Assembly (NCBI RefSeq): GCF_021278985.1 | Contig: NZ_CP082833.1 | Span: 3,410,001 to 3,474,000 of the forward strand | Origin: Citrobacter rodentium NBRC 105723 = DSM 16636 | GTDB taxonomy: Bacteria > Pseudomonadota > Gammaproteobacteria > Enterobacterales > Enterobacteriaceae | Direction of reading: 5' to 3' | DNA: 64,000 bases | Shown here: one piece after another, positions 1-9,224 of the stretch | Numbering within the stretch: position 1 is the first letter of the stretch | Layout: each line of letters begins with the position of its first letter | Program-made: the position numbers and the translations under genes | Notes under the pieces: generated by a model | Databases searched by the model: none | Told to the model about the DNA's origin: nothing | What the model saw: only the letters and a program-made list of their open reading frames with translations

Positions 1-385
1 TACCGTGCGCCAGTGCCTGGCGTTTGCCCAGGAGACACGGCTGGAGATCGCTAATTTCAATCTGCTGATCCCGACGCCCGGCAGTGCGCTGTATCAGCGA
101 CTGGAGGCGGAGGGGCGATTAATATCACCGCGCTGGTGGGTCGATCCTGACTACCGCTATGGCGATCCGATTTTTACCCCCAAAGGAATGTCCGCCCGGA
201 CGCTTACCGAACTGTGCTTTTGGGCCAGAACGCAGTTTTACAGCTATCCCTCTATTGCCCGCAGGCTATTGCGCGTTAACCGGGCGCGTCAATGGAGAAA
301 CACGCTGATTGCGTTACTGGCGAACTGGGTCTCGCACAAAGAGATTGCCCGCAAACAAGGAAAACGTCTGGGAGAAATGGAATGA
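1..385 (+). CDS. Radical SAM protein, C-terminal part (5' truncated by window)
   Basis: The reading frame is open from the first bases of the window, so the gene starts upstream and only the last ~127 codons are seen. This part aligns with the C-terminus of the next gene: both have a (L/M)P.P.(S/T)..LY..L...GRL segment, then a RWW..P.YR block and a C-terminal helical tail. It is therefore a tandem paralogue of a B12-binding-domain radical SAM enzyme. Its stop codon overlaps the start of the next gene in an ATGA arrangement, which suggests translational coupling. The catalytic cysteines lie outside the window, so the family call rests on the paralogy. Substrate unknown. Confidence 0.75.
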   Translation, partial: TVRQCLAFAQETRLEIANFNLLIPTPGSALYQRLEAEGRLISPRWWVDPDYRYGDPIFTPKGMSARTLTELCFWARTQFYSYPSIARRLLRVNRARQWRNTLIALLANWVSHKEIARKQGKRLGEME

Positions 386-1725
386 AGCTGACGTTAATAA
401 AGCCCAATATTGGCCGCAAAGAGCACAGCCTGTACGTTGACGAAGGACGGATGGAACCTTTAATGCTGGGTATCCTTGCCGCGCTGACGCCGCCGGATGT
501 CGAGGTGGTGCTGTATGACGATCGCATGGAGCGCATTCCTTATGACGAACAGACCGATCTGGTGGCGATCACCGTCGAAACCTTTACCGCCCGCCGGGCC
601 TACGAAATCGCCGATGAGTACCGTCAGCGGGGCGTAAAGGTGGTGATGGGGGGGATTCATGCCACGCTCCTGCCGGAAGAGGTTGCGCTGCATGCTGACA
701 GCGTCTTCACTGGCGATGCGGAGACGCGCTGGCAGGAGATGATTGAAGATGCGCGCGCCGCCCGTCTCAAACCGCGTTATGATGCCCCCGTCGGCGTCGG
801 GCAGGTCGATGGTTGCCAGCGCTGTTTATTGCCCCGGCGGGAGATCTTTAGCGGCAAAGGTTATCTGCCGATTAACCTGATGCAGTTTTCCCGCGGCTGT
901 CGCTTTGCCTGTCGCTTTTGCGCCGTCAGCCAGTATTTTGGCCGTCGGCACTATCTGCGACAGGTTGACGAAGTTGTCCGGGAAATTACAGCGCAGAAGA
1001 GCCATTTTATTTTCTTCGTCGATGACAATATCGCTTCAGACCATCACGCCCTGGCGGAACTCTGCCATGCGCTTATTCCCCTCAAAATAAACTGGATCAG
1101 TCAGGCCAGCCTGGATGTGACGCAGAACCGGCCGTTAATGACGTTAATGGAGCGGAGTGGCTGCTGGGGCAACGTAATGGGATTTGAGTCAATCACCCCG
1201 GCCAGCCTGCACGATGCCAGAAAATCGCCTAACGTCCGGGGCTTCAATCATTATCGCGATGAGATCGCAGCGTTGCGGGATTTTGGTCTGCAAACCTGGG
1301 CTGCGTTTACGCTCGGTTATGATCATGACACGCCGGAAAGCATTGCGCGCACCGTCGATTTTGCGCTGCAAAATCGCTTCGCTTTTGCGGCATATAATAT
1401 TTTGATGCCCTATCCGAATACCCCGTTATATCACCAGTTACAGCAGCAGGGTCGGTTATTATTTGACGGACGCTGGTGGCTGCATCCTGAATATCGCTTT
1501 AATCAGGCGGCGTTTCAGCCGCAGGGCATCTCCCCTGAAACATTAACCGATTTGTGTCACCAGGCGCGGAGTCGTTTCAATACCCTTCCGTCGATCGTTC
1601 GGCGTTTTTCTGACTTACGTATGACTTTTCAGTCGTTTGCCAGAATGAGCGCTTTCTGGCGCTATACGCTGTTGTTTCGTAAAGAGGTGCATAAGAAACA
1701 CCGGATGCGGTTTGGGCTGAGGTAA
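382..1725 (+). CDS. B12-binding domain radical SAM protein
   Basis: This is a 447-residue protein. The N-terminal ~150 residues look like a cobalamin-binding Rossmann domain (hydrophobic strands, then a GG-H-A motif near residue 90). Next comes a radical SAM core with a CxxxCxxC iron-sulfur motif (SRGCRFACRFC) near residue 180 and a FVDDN motif downstream. The C-terminal ~100 residues resemble the HpnR/DUF4070-type tails of methyltransferase-like enzymes. I chose the ATG at 382 because it overlaps the upstream stop (ATGA) and the protein then begins with a typical strand; a longer in-frame extension to 292 is not supported. PAP2 and desaturase genes nearby suggest lipid or isoprenoid modification, which is inference. 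Confidence 0.85.
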   Translation: MKLTLIKPNIGRKEHSLYVDEGRMEPLMLGILAALTPPDVEVVLYDDRMERIPYDEQTDLVAITVETFTARRAYEIADEYRQRGVKVVMGGIHATLLPEEVALHADSVFTGDAETRWQEMIEDARAARLKPRYDAPVGVGQVDGCQRCLLPRREIFSGKGYLPINLMQFSRGCRFACRFCAVSQYFGRRHYLRQVDEVVREITAQKSHFIFFVDDNIASDHHALAELCHALIPLKINWISQASLDVTQNRPLMTLMERSGCWGNVMGFESITPASLHDARKSPNVRGFNHYRDEIAALRDFGLQTWAAFTLGYDHDTPESIARTVDFALQNRFAFAAYNILMPYPNTPLYHQLQQQGRLLFDGRWWLHPEYRFNQAAFQPQGISPETLTDLCHQARSRFNTLPSIVRRFSDLRMTFQSFARMSAFWRYTLLFRKEVHKKHRMRFGLR

Positions 1726-1731
1726 AACATT

Positions 1732-2376
1732 ATGAAAGAACCTTTTGCCACGCGTTTAAAATATTATCTGCTGTGGATGGTGCCGGTTTCGGTGGTGTTT
1801 TTTGGTCTTTATCCCACCATTAATGCTTATACCGCCACCCGCAGCGACACGCTGGCGCTGTGGCTGCCTGCTGAGCTGTCTGTTCCGTTTATCCCTCAGT
1901 TTATCTGGGGATACTTGTCGATGTACTTGATCGTTCTCGTGCCGCTTTTCTTTTTAAACCTTCAGCAACAAAAGCGGCTGGCGATTGAGTTGATGGTGGT
2001 TACCGTTGCCGCCGCGATCGTTTTCTTACTGTTTCCGGCCCGTCTGGGCTTTGTTCGCCAGTTACCTGACGCGCCTTTATATCGGGCGTTGTTCAGTCAT
2101 TTGTTTACGCTGGACAGGCCGCATAATCTGGTGCCGTCTCTACATGTCGCATGGTCATGGTGTGCGGTAGCCGCTGTCTCACGTACAACCAGGGGCTGGA
2201 TCCCGGTCGCGCTCTGTTTCTGGTTTATTGTCATTGCCTTATCCACGCTGTTTGTTCATCAGCATCATTTGCTGGATATCGCGACTGGCTTCCTGCTGTC
2301 GCTACTCGTCTCTTATTTCACAGGGAAAGTTTATGAAAAAAATCGTCCTTATTCTCTTAACGCTGGTCAGCTTTAA
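1732..2376 (+). CDS. PAP2-superfamily membrane phosphatase/transferase
   Basis: This is a 214-residue integral membrane protein with about six hydrophobic helices. It carries the PAP2 signature: DRPHNLVPSLHVAW near residue 130 (PSxH motif) and HxxHLLDxxxG near residue 180 (histidine-aspartate motif). The DxxHNxxPSLH form is typical of the inositolphosphotransferase/Aur1-like branch of PAP2 proteins, which act on lipid phosphates at the membrane face. It lies 6 nt after the radical SAM gene and its end overlaps the next gene by 44 nt, so it is probably part of the same operon. Exact substrate unknown. Confidence 0.8.
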   Translation: MKEPFATRLKYYLLWMVPVSVVFFGLYPTINAYTATRSDTLALWLPAELSVPFIPQFIWGYLSMYLIVLVPLFFLNLQQQKRLAIELMVVTVAAAIVFLLFPARLGFVRQLPDAPLYRALFSHLFTLDRPHNLVPSLHVAWSWCAVAAVSRTTRGWIPVALCFWFIVIALSTLFVHQHHLLDIATGFLLSLLVSYFTGKVYEKNRPYSLNAGQL

Positions 2377-2923
2377 CGTATTTGCCAGCAATTCTGATGA
2401 CGCTATTCATCGTGAGCTTCGTCAGGCCGTTGGGCTGGTGGAATCGGCCATCAATACCGGTGAGTATGACAAAATGCTGCCTGTATTAAGCAAGGAGCTG
2501 CGCGCCACCCCGATTACTCAGGAATTTATACACGGAAAAGCGGGGATTGTGCCTTATTTCCATAAATGGTTTGGCAAAGATAATTTCCTTAAGAGCATGC
2601 ATATTTCTATAACGGCAGATACGCAAACTGAGCTCTCTGCCGACAGAAACTGGGGAGTGGTGTACGGAAAAGGAGTGGAGAAATATCTCCTCAACGATGG
2701 CCGTAGCTATGATATTCCCACTCGCTGGACGGCAACCGTGGTGCTGGAAGAGGGGCACTGGAAAATCAGAACCATTCACTTCGGCACCAATTTTGTCGAC
2801 AATCCACTGATCAACGAGGCCACAAACGCAATCACGAAGGTCATGTATGGCGCGGGCGGCGGCGGAGTTGTTGTTGGTTTGCTTATTGGCTTTTTGCTGT
2901 TCAGAAGAAAAAGTAAAAGCTAG
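2333..2923 (+). CDS. Secreted/anchored NTF2-like (SnoaL-type) protein
   Basis: This is a 196-residue protein with a signal peptide (MKK, hydrophobic core, cleavage near FAS|NS). The central domain has the alternating pattern of an NTF2/SnoaL-like alpha+beta fold. It ends in a glycine-rich transmembrane helix followed by RRKSKS, so the domain is probably periplasmic and tail-anchored. I chose the ATG at 2333 for its AGGGAAAG ribosome site and signal peptide; the frame is also open upstream inside the PAP2 gene, but that extension lacks protein character. Many NTF2-like proteins bind small hydrophobic ligands. Last gene of the apparent operon; function unknown. Confidence 0.6.
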   Translation: MKKIVLILLTLVSFNVFASNSDDAIHRELRQAVGLVESAINTGEYDKMLPVLSKELRATPITQEFIHGKAGIVPYFHKWFGKDNFLKSMHISITADTQTELSADRNWGVVYGKGVEKYLLNDGRSYDIPTRWTATVVLEEGHWKIRTIHFGTNFVDNPLINEATNAITKVMYGAGGGGVVVGLLIGFLLFRRKSKS

Positions 2924-3004
2924 CCCTCATCGACCATGTCCACTGTCATGACGTCAGCGGACAGGAAATGCCCTTTCGCCAGCAGGAGCGAAAGGGCGAT
3001 TTCA

Positions 3005-3934
3005 TCATTTTCTGGCGGCTTCTGCCGGAAACACAAATGCCATGTCAGCAGGCGCGCCCATAGGCGGCGCCGGGCGTACGCCATGACGCCAGAGGCTAAA
3101 ATAGATGCGCCAGAACGTGGGTCTGGCCTGATCGTCAATCAGCGAAGGGAGTTTGTACCAGGGCGCGGCGGGGTGCTGATGATGCGCCAGGTGACAGTAA
3201 TAGTTGAGCGCCAGCCAGCGTGAAATGGGCAGGACCTTCAGATTCCACGCGCCATTTTTGATATCCCGGCGCGTCCAGGCATGATTGACATACTGTAGCG
3301 CTGACCAGTGCAGACCAAAGGCCCACAGGCAGGCGATATAGCTCAGGATATGTAAATCCAGCAGCCAGAAGAGAAGCGCCTGATAGCCAAAGGCCAGCGC
3401 CAGTTCACACCATACAGCCAGCGGCGGCAGTTTGATCAGTTCCGGGATTTGCGAGCCAAAGCCTAGAGCAGGACCTATTTTTTTTACAAATACATCAGAG
3501 CGGTAAAACCACCACGCGACCAGCCATATTGCATTGCCCAGCACCACGCAGAAATAATACAGACCGAGTAAATTCCCCCCGTACAGCCAGACGTTACGCA
3601 GCCATTTGGGCTGATGGGTAAGGTAGTAATCGTATAGTTCGCCGTCGGTGCGGTTATTGTCGTGATGATTAAGATGGGCGCGGCGCTGTAATAAAAATGA
3701 CGTCGGAAACGCCCAGCCGGCCACAACGCCAATAAGTCGATTCCCCCAGTCATGGCGGGACGCTACCCCGTGTACCGCTTCATGCATAATCGCAAAGGGC
3801 ATATTGTTGATCAGGGCGTAAAACCAGATAGCGATTACCCCCCAATACCACTCTGCATGGCTGGCGACCCACAGGGAGCACGCCGCGAGGGACAGGGAGA
3901 AAATCAGAAGAAATGTATTAACGGTAAGTCGCAT
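3005..3934 (-). CDS. Fatty acid desaturase family protein
   Basis: This is a 309-residue membrane di-iron enzyme. The three histidine clusters of the family are present: HEAVHG (~residue 51), HLNHHDN (~88) and HLAHHQH (~247), separated by hydrophobic segments forming about four membrane helices. Such enzymes introduce double bonds or hydroxyl groups into acyl chains or isoprenoids. The gene is convergent with the radical SAM/PAP2/NTF2 operon, leaving an 81-nt gap, and probably contributes to the same pathway. Reaction and lipid substrate cannot be told from sequence. Confidence 0.85.
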   Translation of the reverse strand: MRLTVNTFLLIFSLSLAACSLWVASHAEWYWGVIAIWFYALINNMPFAIMHEAVHGVASRHDWGNRLIGVVAGWAFPTSFLLQRRAHLNHHDNNRTDGELYDYYLTHQPKWLRNVWLYGGNLLGLYYFCVVLGNAIWLVAWWFYRSDVFVKKIGPALGFGSQIPELIKLPPLAVWCELALAFGYQALLFWLLDLHILSYIACLWAFGLHWSALQYVNHAWTRRDIKNGAWNLKVLPISRWLALNYYCHLAHHQHPAAPWYKLPSLIDDQARPTFWRIYFSLWRHGVRPAPPMGAPADMAFVFPAEAARK

Positions 3935-4207
3935 GATTCATCCATAAATTTAGCGCACAAAGGTACAAATTATAATGGAAATCAATATTAATAAAGGGGG
4001 AATAAATAGCGCTTTAATCCGAAAATTGCCTCAATACGCTTGCTTATCCGATAGAGCATTTCGGATCAACATCTCATTTATGCCGTTCCTGACATTCATT
4101 CGCGACACGTTAAGCATTTCTTAAGACGGGTGAAATGTAATTCAACCTATTCCGGAGCTTTTAGCTGTCAGGCTCTTTGTATAAGGACAATCACATTAAG
4201 GAACGGT

Positions 4208-7024
4208 ATGAATAAAAAAATTCTTTCCTGCGTTATTTCGCTTTCTCTGGGAGCGACATCTGTCAGTAGTCAGGCTGCAAGTTGCCCGGATAATCTGCAA
4301 AAACTCACTGCCGCCGAACGGGAAAAGCTTCCGGCAAACTGTGCTGAAAATCATGAGAGCAGTTCGCTGTGGTGGTGGGTTGGCGGCGGCGCAGCGCTCG
4401 CGGCGACCGGAATAGCCATTGCCGCAGGCGGCGGTGGCGGAGGCGATAATGATAACGATGATAATGACTTCGACGACTACGATGATTACGTAGAGTATTA
4501 CGTACGCAACGGCGCCTGGCCTGCGGGTACGCCGCAATCGGTTATTGACCGCTGGAATAGCCATAATAACGGCAACAATAATAACGGCGGCAATTCCGGA
4601 CAGGGCAATAACGGTGATAATCCTGGCGTAACCAGCGATAGCTTCAGCGCCCATTTAAATAGCAGCGGAACCAATGTCTCTTCTTTTACCTTTAACCAGC
4701 CAGGCGGCACCCTGAATATTGATACCAGCAGTTCGGTTAGCGGCAATAACCAATATACTGCCAGGGCCAGCGGCCAGGGATTGCATATCTCGCAGCTGAC
4801 CGGCGCCACCACCACCGCGCAAAATGACGCAACCGCCCTGTTTGTCAGCGGTCGCCAGGCCACCGTGAATATCGCCGGAAATCTGGTAGCCAACGGCAAT
4901 GACGCAACTGTGCTGGAGCTTAATGGCGCTGACAGCAGCGTTACGCTGGCAGCATCCAGTAAAACTACCGCCACTAATGGCGCGCATGCGATGGATATCG
5001 AAGGCGCTAACGCCAGCGTATCCGTGCTTGGCGCACTTACCGTGTCCGGCTGGGACAGCACAGGCATCGCCATCGACGGTCAGAAGGCGCAGCTCACCAT
5101 CGGCAATACCGCCACGGTGGATGTCTCCTCTCTGAACGGTACCTGGCGCGACGACGACGTTATCGCCAGCGCCTTTGATATTGACGGCAACTACCTTCAG
5201 GTCACGCAGAACAGTAATAACTTCGTGGTTGGCGCCAACGCTACCGGCATTGATGCCGAAGCCAGCCTGGGCGGCAGCGTAAGGCAGAACGGCACCATGA
5301 CCATCAGCGGTAGCGGCGCGACCGGAATACGCATTGAAAGTGAAAGCGCCAGCGGCAGCCTGACCGCCACCAACAGCGGTAAGCTTAACGTTTCCGGCGG
5401 CGGCGCTGGTATGAGCGCCAGCGGCTATGGCGCATCGCTGGTGAATACCGGGGAGATCGTAGTGAATAACAGCGGTAGCGCGCTCAGCGCCGCCCGCGGC
5501 GCCACTGCCATTAACAAAGGCACCATTACCCTGCGCGCTGACAACGGTATTGCAAGCGGAACGCTCACCGCCATGCGGGGTATGGGCAACAGCACCCTGA
5601 TTAACGACAGCGAGGGCATCATTCACGTTAATGCCAGCGGAGCCGCACCGTTTACCACGGCAAACTCCAGCGACACTATCGTCAACCGGGGAAAAATTTA
5701 CGTTAACGGCAGCGACGCGACTCAACAGTATGCGCTGAATAATTACATCATCGGTACGCAAAGCGCCGGCCAGGCGGGGACTCTGTTCGCTCAGAATCTG
5801 AGTCTGGAAACGGTGCAGGTCGATACCGCTTTCACCACGCAGACCAGCGACACGACGGTGCGCTTTGATGATGTTATTGTTGGCGACAACCTGAACGGGG
5901 CGGAGAAGATTCAGTCCACCAGCGTCGTCTGGTCAGCACAGGGCGTTGAAAATGCGCAGGGCAATATTGACGTCGTGATGAACAAAAAACGTTACGACAC
6001 CCTGGTGAGCGATGCCTCCCTGAAGCAGGCTGCCCGGGCGCTGGAGTCAGGTTATCAGGCCAGCGCGCTTTACAGCAGTCTTAACCAGGCATCCGTCAGC
6101 GCTCTGAATCATGCTATTTCACAGATCTCCGGTCGCGACATCGGGATGGCCCTGAAGCAGGCCAGAATGTTGAGCAGTCGCTTTGACCGCATGGCGGACA
6201 ACACGCTGAAATCACCAGACGGGCTGGGTTTCAACGTGGTAGAACGCAGCAATCCTCAGGCGGAACTGGGGGAAAAAGGCCGTTATGACATGGTCGCCGT
6301 GACGCAGGATTTCACTTACGGCAGCCATCAGTTTACCCTGCGTTACGGACTGGCGCGGATCGACGGCAGTGACAGCAACAGTTCCGATGGTATTACCGGT
6401 GGCTATAGTCAGTTCCTGGGCCTGCATCACCAGCGGCCCGTAGGCGACTGGCAGTGGAAAAACCAGCTTGATGCAACAATTCATCAGCTCGATACCACGC
6501 GCAACATTCGCTACGACGGCGTTAGCCGACAGGCTGATGCCTCCAGTGAACAGCAGGAGCTGCGTTTCGCCTCGACGCTGGGTAAAACGCTCTCTCTGAG
6601 CGAGGGGTTAACCATTGAGCCGTATGCCGGTTTCAATCTGCGTTTACACCATGCCGACGCCTTGCGGGAGCGCCGGGCCGGTGAGTGGAACTTACGTCTT
6701 GATGCCCGTGAAAAAACTGCCGTCGACGCGATAGCCGGTGTTCATCTTGCCTGGTTTAACGACAACGGCCTGATGGTCAATGCGACGCTGGAAGGCGGTC
6801 CTGTCCTGCACTATCGGGAGCGGAACGGTTATGCCCGCCTGTCCAGTCAGCTTGGCGTACGTTTTAAAAACGCCAGCCAGCAGGGCAGTAAAATTTCCAG
6901 CAGCGCCCAGGTTGGGATGCACTGGATACATAATAACAGCGCGCTGGGGCTGAACGCCTACCACTGGCAGGAAGATAATCAGCAGGACAAAGGATTGTTG
7001 TTGAAATTTAATTATCAGTTCTGA
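4208..7024 (+). CDS. Autotransporter adhesin-like outer membrane protein (type Va)
   Basis: This is a 938-residue protein. A signal peptide (cleavage near SQAA|S) is followed by a short cysteine-containing segment, a WWWVGGG...GGGGGG hydrophobic/glycine stretch, an Asp/Asn-rich low-complexity region (D-N-D-Y, then N-G runs), and ~450 residues of degenerate beta-helix repeats rich in G, N, S and T. The last ~250 residues form the autotransporter beta-barrel and end in F-N-Y-Q-F, the outer membrane insertion signature. The ATG at 4208 has a good AAGGAA ribosome site; the frame stays open upstream but without a signal peptide. The N-terminal layout resembles BigA-like proteins of enterics, but I do not assign that name. 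Confidence 0.8.
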   Translation: MNKKILSCVISLSLGATSVSSQAASCPDNLQKLTAAEREKLPANCAENHESSSLWWWVGGGAALAATGIAIAAGGGGGGDNDNDDNDFDDYDDYVEYYVRNGAWPAGTPQSVIDRWNSHNNGNNNNGGNSGQGNNGDNPGVTSDSFSAHLNSSGTNVSSFTFNQPGGTLNIDTSSSVSGNNQYTARASGQGLHISQLTGATTTAQNDATALFVSGRQATVNIAGNLVANGNDATVLELNGADSSVTLAASSKTTATNGAHAMDIEGANASVSVLGALTVSGWDSTGIAIDGQKAQLTIGNTATVDVSSLNGTWRDDDVIASAFDIDGNYLQVTQNSNNFVVGANATGIDAEASLGGSVRQNGTMTISGSGATGIRIESESASGSLTATNSGKLNVSGGGAGMSASGYGASLVNTGEIVVNNSGSALSAARGATAINKGTITLRADNGIASGTLTAMRGMGNSTLINDSEGIIHVNASGAAPFTTANSSDTIVNRGKIYVNGSDATQQYALNNYIIGTQSAGQAGTLFAQNLSLETVQVDTAFTTQTSDTTVRFDDVIVGDNLNGAEKIQSTSVVWSAQGVENAQGNIDVVMNKKRYDTLVSDASLKQAARALESGYQASALYSSLNQASVSALNHAISQISGRDIGMALKQARMLSSRFDRMADNTLKSPDGLGFNVVERSNPQAELGEKGRYDMVAVTQDFTYGSHQFTLRYGLARIDGSDSNSSDGITGGYSQFLGLHHQRPVGDWQWKNQLDATIHQLDTTRNIRYDGVSRQADASSEQQELRFASTLGKTLSLSEGLTIEPYAGFNLRLHHADALRERRAGEWNLRLDAREKTAVDAIAGVHLAWFNDNGLMVNATLEGGPVLHYRERNGYARLSSQLGVRFKNASQQGSKISSSAQVGMHWIHNNSALGLNAYHWQEDNQQDKGLLLKFNYQF

Positions 7025-7033
7025 TGGCGCGCC

Positions 7034-7061
7034 CATTGCTGCGATTTCTGCAGGGCCGCAG
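7034..7061 (+). terminator. Inverted repeat after the autotransporter
   Basis: TTGCTGCG and CGCAGCAA form an 8-bp stem around an 11-13 nt loop, starting about 10 nt after the autotransporter stop codon. There is no T-tract, so it may be only a 3' end stabiliser. The rest of 7062-7445 is AT-rich and I see no gene in it. Confidence 0.35.
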
Positions 7062-7445
7062 CAATAATGGTGTATTACCGGTTGGTCAGGGTAAAAGGCG
7101 TTATCAGAAGGCTGGATGCTGTGGATATTCGTGTCGAAAAGCGTTACGCGTTGGTCACGCTGTTATCATCTGAATAAATATAAATCAGAACAACAGCGTT
7201 GTTGGCTGGATAGGGAAATTATTGTATTGAATGTAAATGAATTTTATTTCTAAGGTTAAAACGGAGTCTTCAATAAGGCTTCGTTATTATTGTTATCTTG
7301 AAATGTCCTTTCTGTTATATTTTAAGATGTTGTTTTAGATGTAATAAAATATTTAGTCGGTTCTATATCGTTGCAAATACTACGAGTTTTATAGAGTAGT
7401 AACAATCAATAAGCTGGTCAGTTAGTCAAGTATTATGGAATGAAG

Positions 7446-8003
7446 TTAGTTTCTCTTTTTACTTTTTCTTATATGTCCAGAGTACTGATCATACCACTTT
7501 GACACTCTAAATATTGCAAATACCGCAGCTAATGCAGAAAAAATAGCATATACGAAGATAAAATACCCAAGCCCACTGACTGCTTTAAGACAGATGATAT
7601 AGATTAAGCTATACTGTTTAAGCAAAAAAAACTCGCCAAGTAAAACAACACAATAAGATTTAGCTATTAAACCAATTAATATAGATAATATTTGAAGAAA
7701 AATGAAATGTACAAATGCGGCATTGACTTCCATAAAAGGTGATGTTTTATTCTCTTCAGAGCCAGAAATTAATTCTCTAAAATTATCATCACCTATTGCA
7801 ATCCACATTGCAAACCCACCTAGAGAAAATCCTAAAAGGTTTGGCATTAGGGATAAAATATCATTCCACCATCCTACATGTGACCATGTAGGATAAAGAA
7901 TGATAGTCATAACAACAGACATTCGGAAATAGCAGCTTTTACAGAGGGCTCGCCACCCTCCATACATATGCCAGTAATCCTTCAATATACTGTTTTTTAA
8001 CAT
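7446..8003 (-). CDS. Four-helix membrane protein, partner of the DUF4747-like protein
   Basis: This is a 185-residue AT-rich gene product with about four membrane helices: an N-terminal one near the VVMTIILYP segment, PNLLGFSLGGFAMWIAIG, a long one from FVHFIFLQILSILIGLI, and a C-terminal one ending at VFAIFRV. A basic tail (IRKSKKRN) follows. Its ATG shares one base with the stop codon of the upstream gene (TAATG), a clear sign of translational coupling. It has no enzymatic motif. A soluble protein coupled to a small multi-helix membrane protein recalls RexA/RexB of phage lambda, where the membrane partner is thought to depolarise the cell. That comparison is inference. Confidence 0.65.
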   Translation of the reverse strand: MLKNSILKDYWHMYGGWRALCKSCYFRMSVVMTIILYPTWSHVGWWNDILSLMPNLLGFSLGGFAMWIAIGDDNFRELISGSEENKTSPFMEVNAAFVHFIFLQILSILIGLIAKSYCVVLLGEFFLLKQYSLIYIICLKAVSGLGYFIFVYAIFSALAAVFAIFRVSKWYDQYSGHIRKSKKRN

Positions 8004-8896
8004 TATTCCCTCAGTTTACTTATAAATTCTTTTGTAAGAGCGTAAGCTTCCTGTAGCAAGAGTGCAATAGGTAGTGTCACAACTGGATCATAACTCGCAC
8101 TACGTTGTAACGGTTTATCTATAGTAGACAATCTTTCTACGTGGCCACTCTCATTTTTTCGTTTAATTTCAACCTGACCATTTCGTGCCGCAATCAGAGC
8201 ATCACGCTTTAGTTTTTTATCAGGTTTAATTTGCCCATCTCTTTCAGCTTTATATGTTTTATCTTCTTCGATAACACCAATAGCTTTAAATCGCTCTTGA
8301 AATTCATGTTCAGCACTAACCAAATCATCTGGATTAGGTCTGCGCGTTACCATAGATAACAGCGTAATACCTTTAAGCGATAACATTCGTTCTACAGCAT
8401 CAGGTTCTGTTAAACTCGTAACATTTACAACCCCATATTTTTCTTTAATCTTTTCATTAGAAAAAAGAGTGTTTAAAAACTTCTCCATTTGGCGAGGGGA
8501 AATATTCTTTTGTGCGTGCTGATTTTCGTAAACCAGCAAGTGAACATTGGGGAGGAATATAAATGAAAACCGAGAAACATTTGGTTTCATATCATCAGGA
8601 ATGACAATTTGCTCTTTTTCTTCATCTGTAGCCAACTCTTTACGGCTAATACTATACCATTCGCCGTTCTTATTGATATCAGTATATTTTACTACTTCTC
8701 CTTCATAGGGCTCTGTTATAAGTTGTTCTCTATGCATTGGGTTGAAATGCTGTAATACCGCAAACTGATCGCCGTGGACGTTCACGTTTAAAAAAAGCTT
8801 TCTTGCATCTCTAAATAATTCAACATATTTTTGAGGACTATGGGGATGGATTGTGATATTAATAGCACCATATGAAAGTTTTTTTGCTCTAGCCAT
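8003..8896 (-). CDS. DUF4747-like cytosolic protein, candidate phage-defence sensor
   Basis: This is a 297-residue soluble protein beginning MARAKKLSYGAINITIHP, with a central FIFLPNVHLLVYENQ strand region and a MLSLKGITLLSMVTRRPNPDD motif near residue 175. The pattern matches what I recall of DUF4747 (family function unknown), with moderate certainty. It is the first gene of a two-gene operon, and its stop overlaps the next start. The pair is much more AT-rich than the genes on either side and lies next to integrase debris, so it was probably acquired by transfer. RexA-like sensing is a hypothesis from gene layout only. Confidence 0.6.
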   Translation of the reverse strand: MARAKKLSYGAINITIHPHSPQKYVELFRDARKLFLNVNVHGDQFAVLQHFNPMHREQLITEPYEGEVVKYTDINKNGEWYSISRKELATDEEKEQIVIPDDMKPNVSRFSFIFLPNVHLLVYENQHAQKNISPRQMEKFLNTLFSNEKIKEKYGVVNVTSLTEPDAVERMLSLKGITLLSMVTRRPNPDDLVSAEHEFQERFKAIGVIEEDKTYKAERDGQIKPDKKLKRDALIAARNGQVEIKRKNESGHVERLSTIDKPLQRSASYDPVVTLPIALLLQEAYALTKEFISKLRE

Positions 8897-9224
8897 CTTA
8901 ACATTCCCTTCACTAAGAAAAATAAAAATTACTATCCTGGAATCCTAATATCTATAAATGCCACTATAAGAAAATTTTTCTCTTACTTCATTAGACCTGA
9001 GTGTTAAATTGTTACCAATAAGATAATCCATACCGAATAGAATACCCATTATGGATTACTTTTTCTCCCACATACACCTTTGCACAAACACAGCGCAAAC
9101 TGATTTAAATATAATCTGATGCTCCAATATCGATGCTAGGTAGTGAAGCATGTTGTGTGTATATAAAAGCACATTTGTTGAACATGTTAATAATCCTTAA
9201 CATTCTGATTGTAAGGATATTATC
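8897..9224. other. AT-rich promoter/intergenic region
   Basis: About 330 nt with no credible reading frame. It should contain the promoter of the DUF4747-like operon; the GAAGGGAATG stretch just before 8896 is a plausible ribosome site. The right side runs into the integrase remnant. Confidence 0.4.

Noticed and set aside
4655..5761. Long minus-strand frame (368 codons) opposite the autotransporter
   Set aside because: Caused by the repetitive G/N/S/T codon use of the beta-helix region; the plus strand has the signal peptide and barrel.
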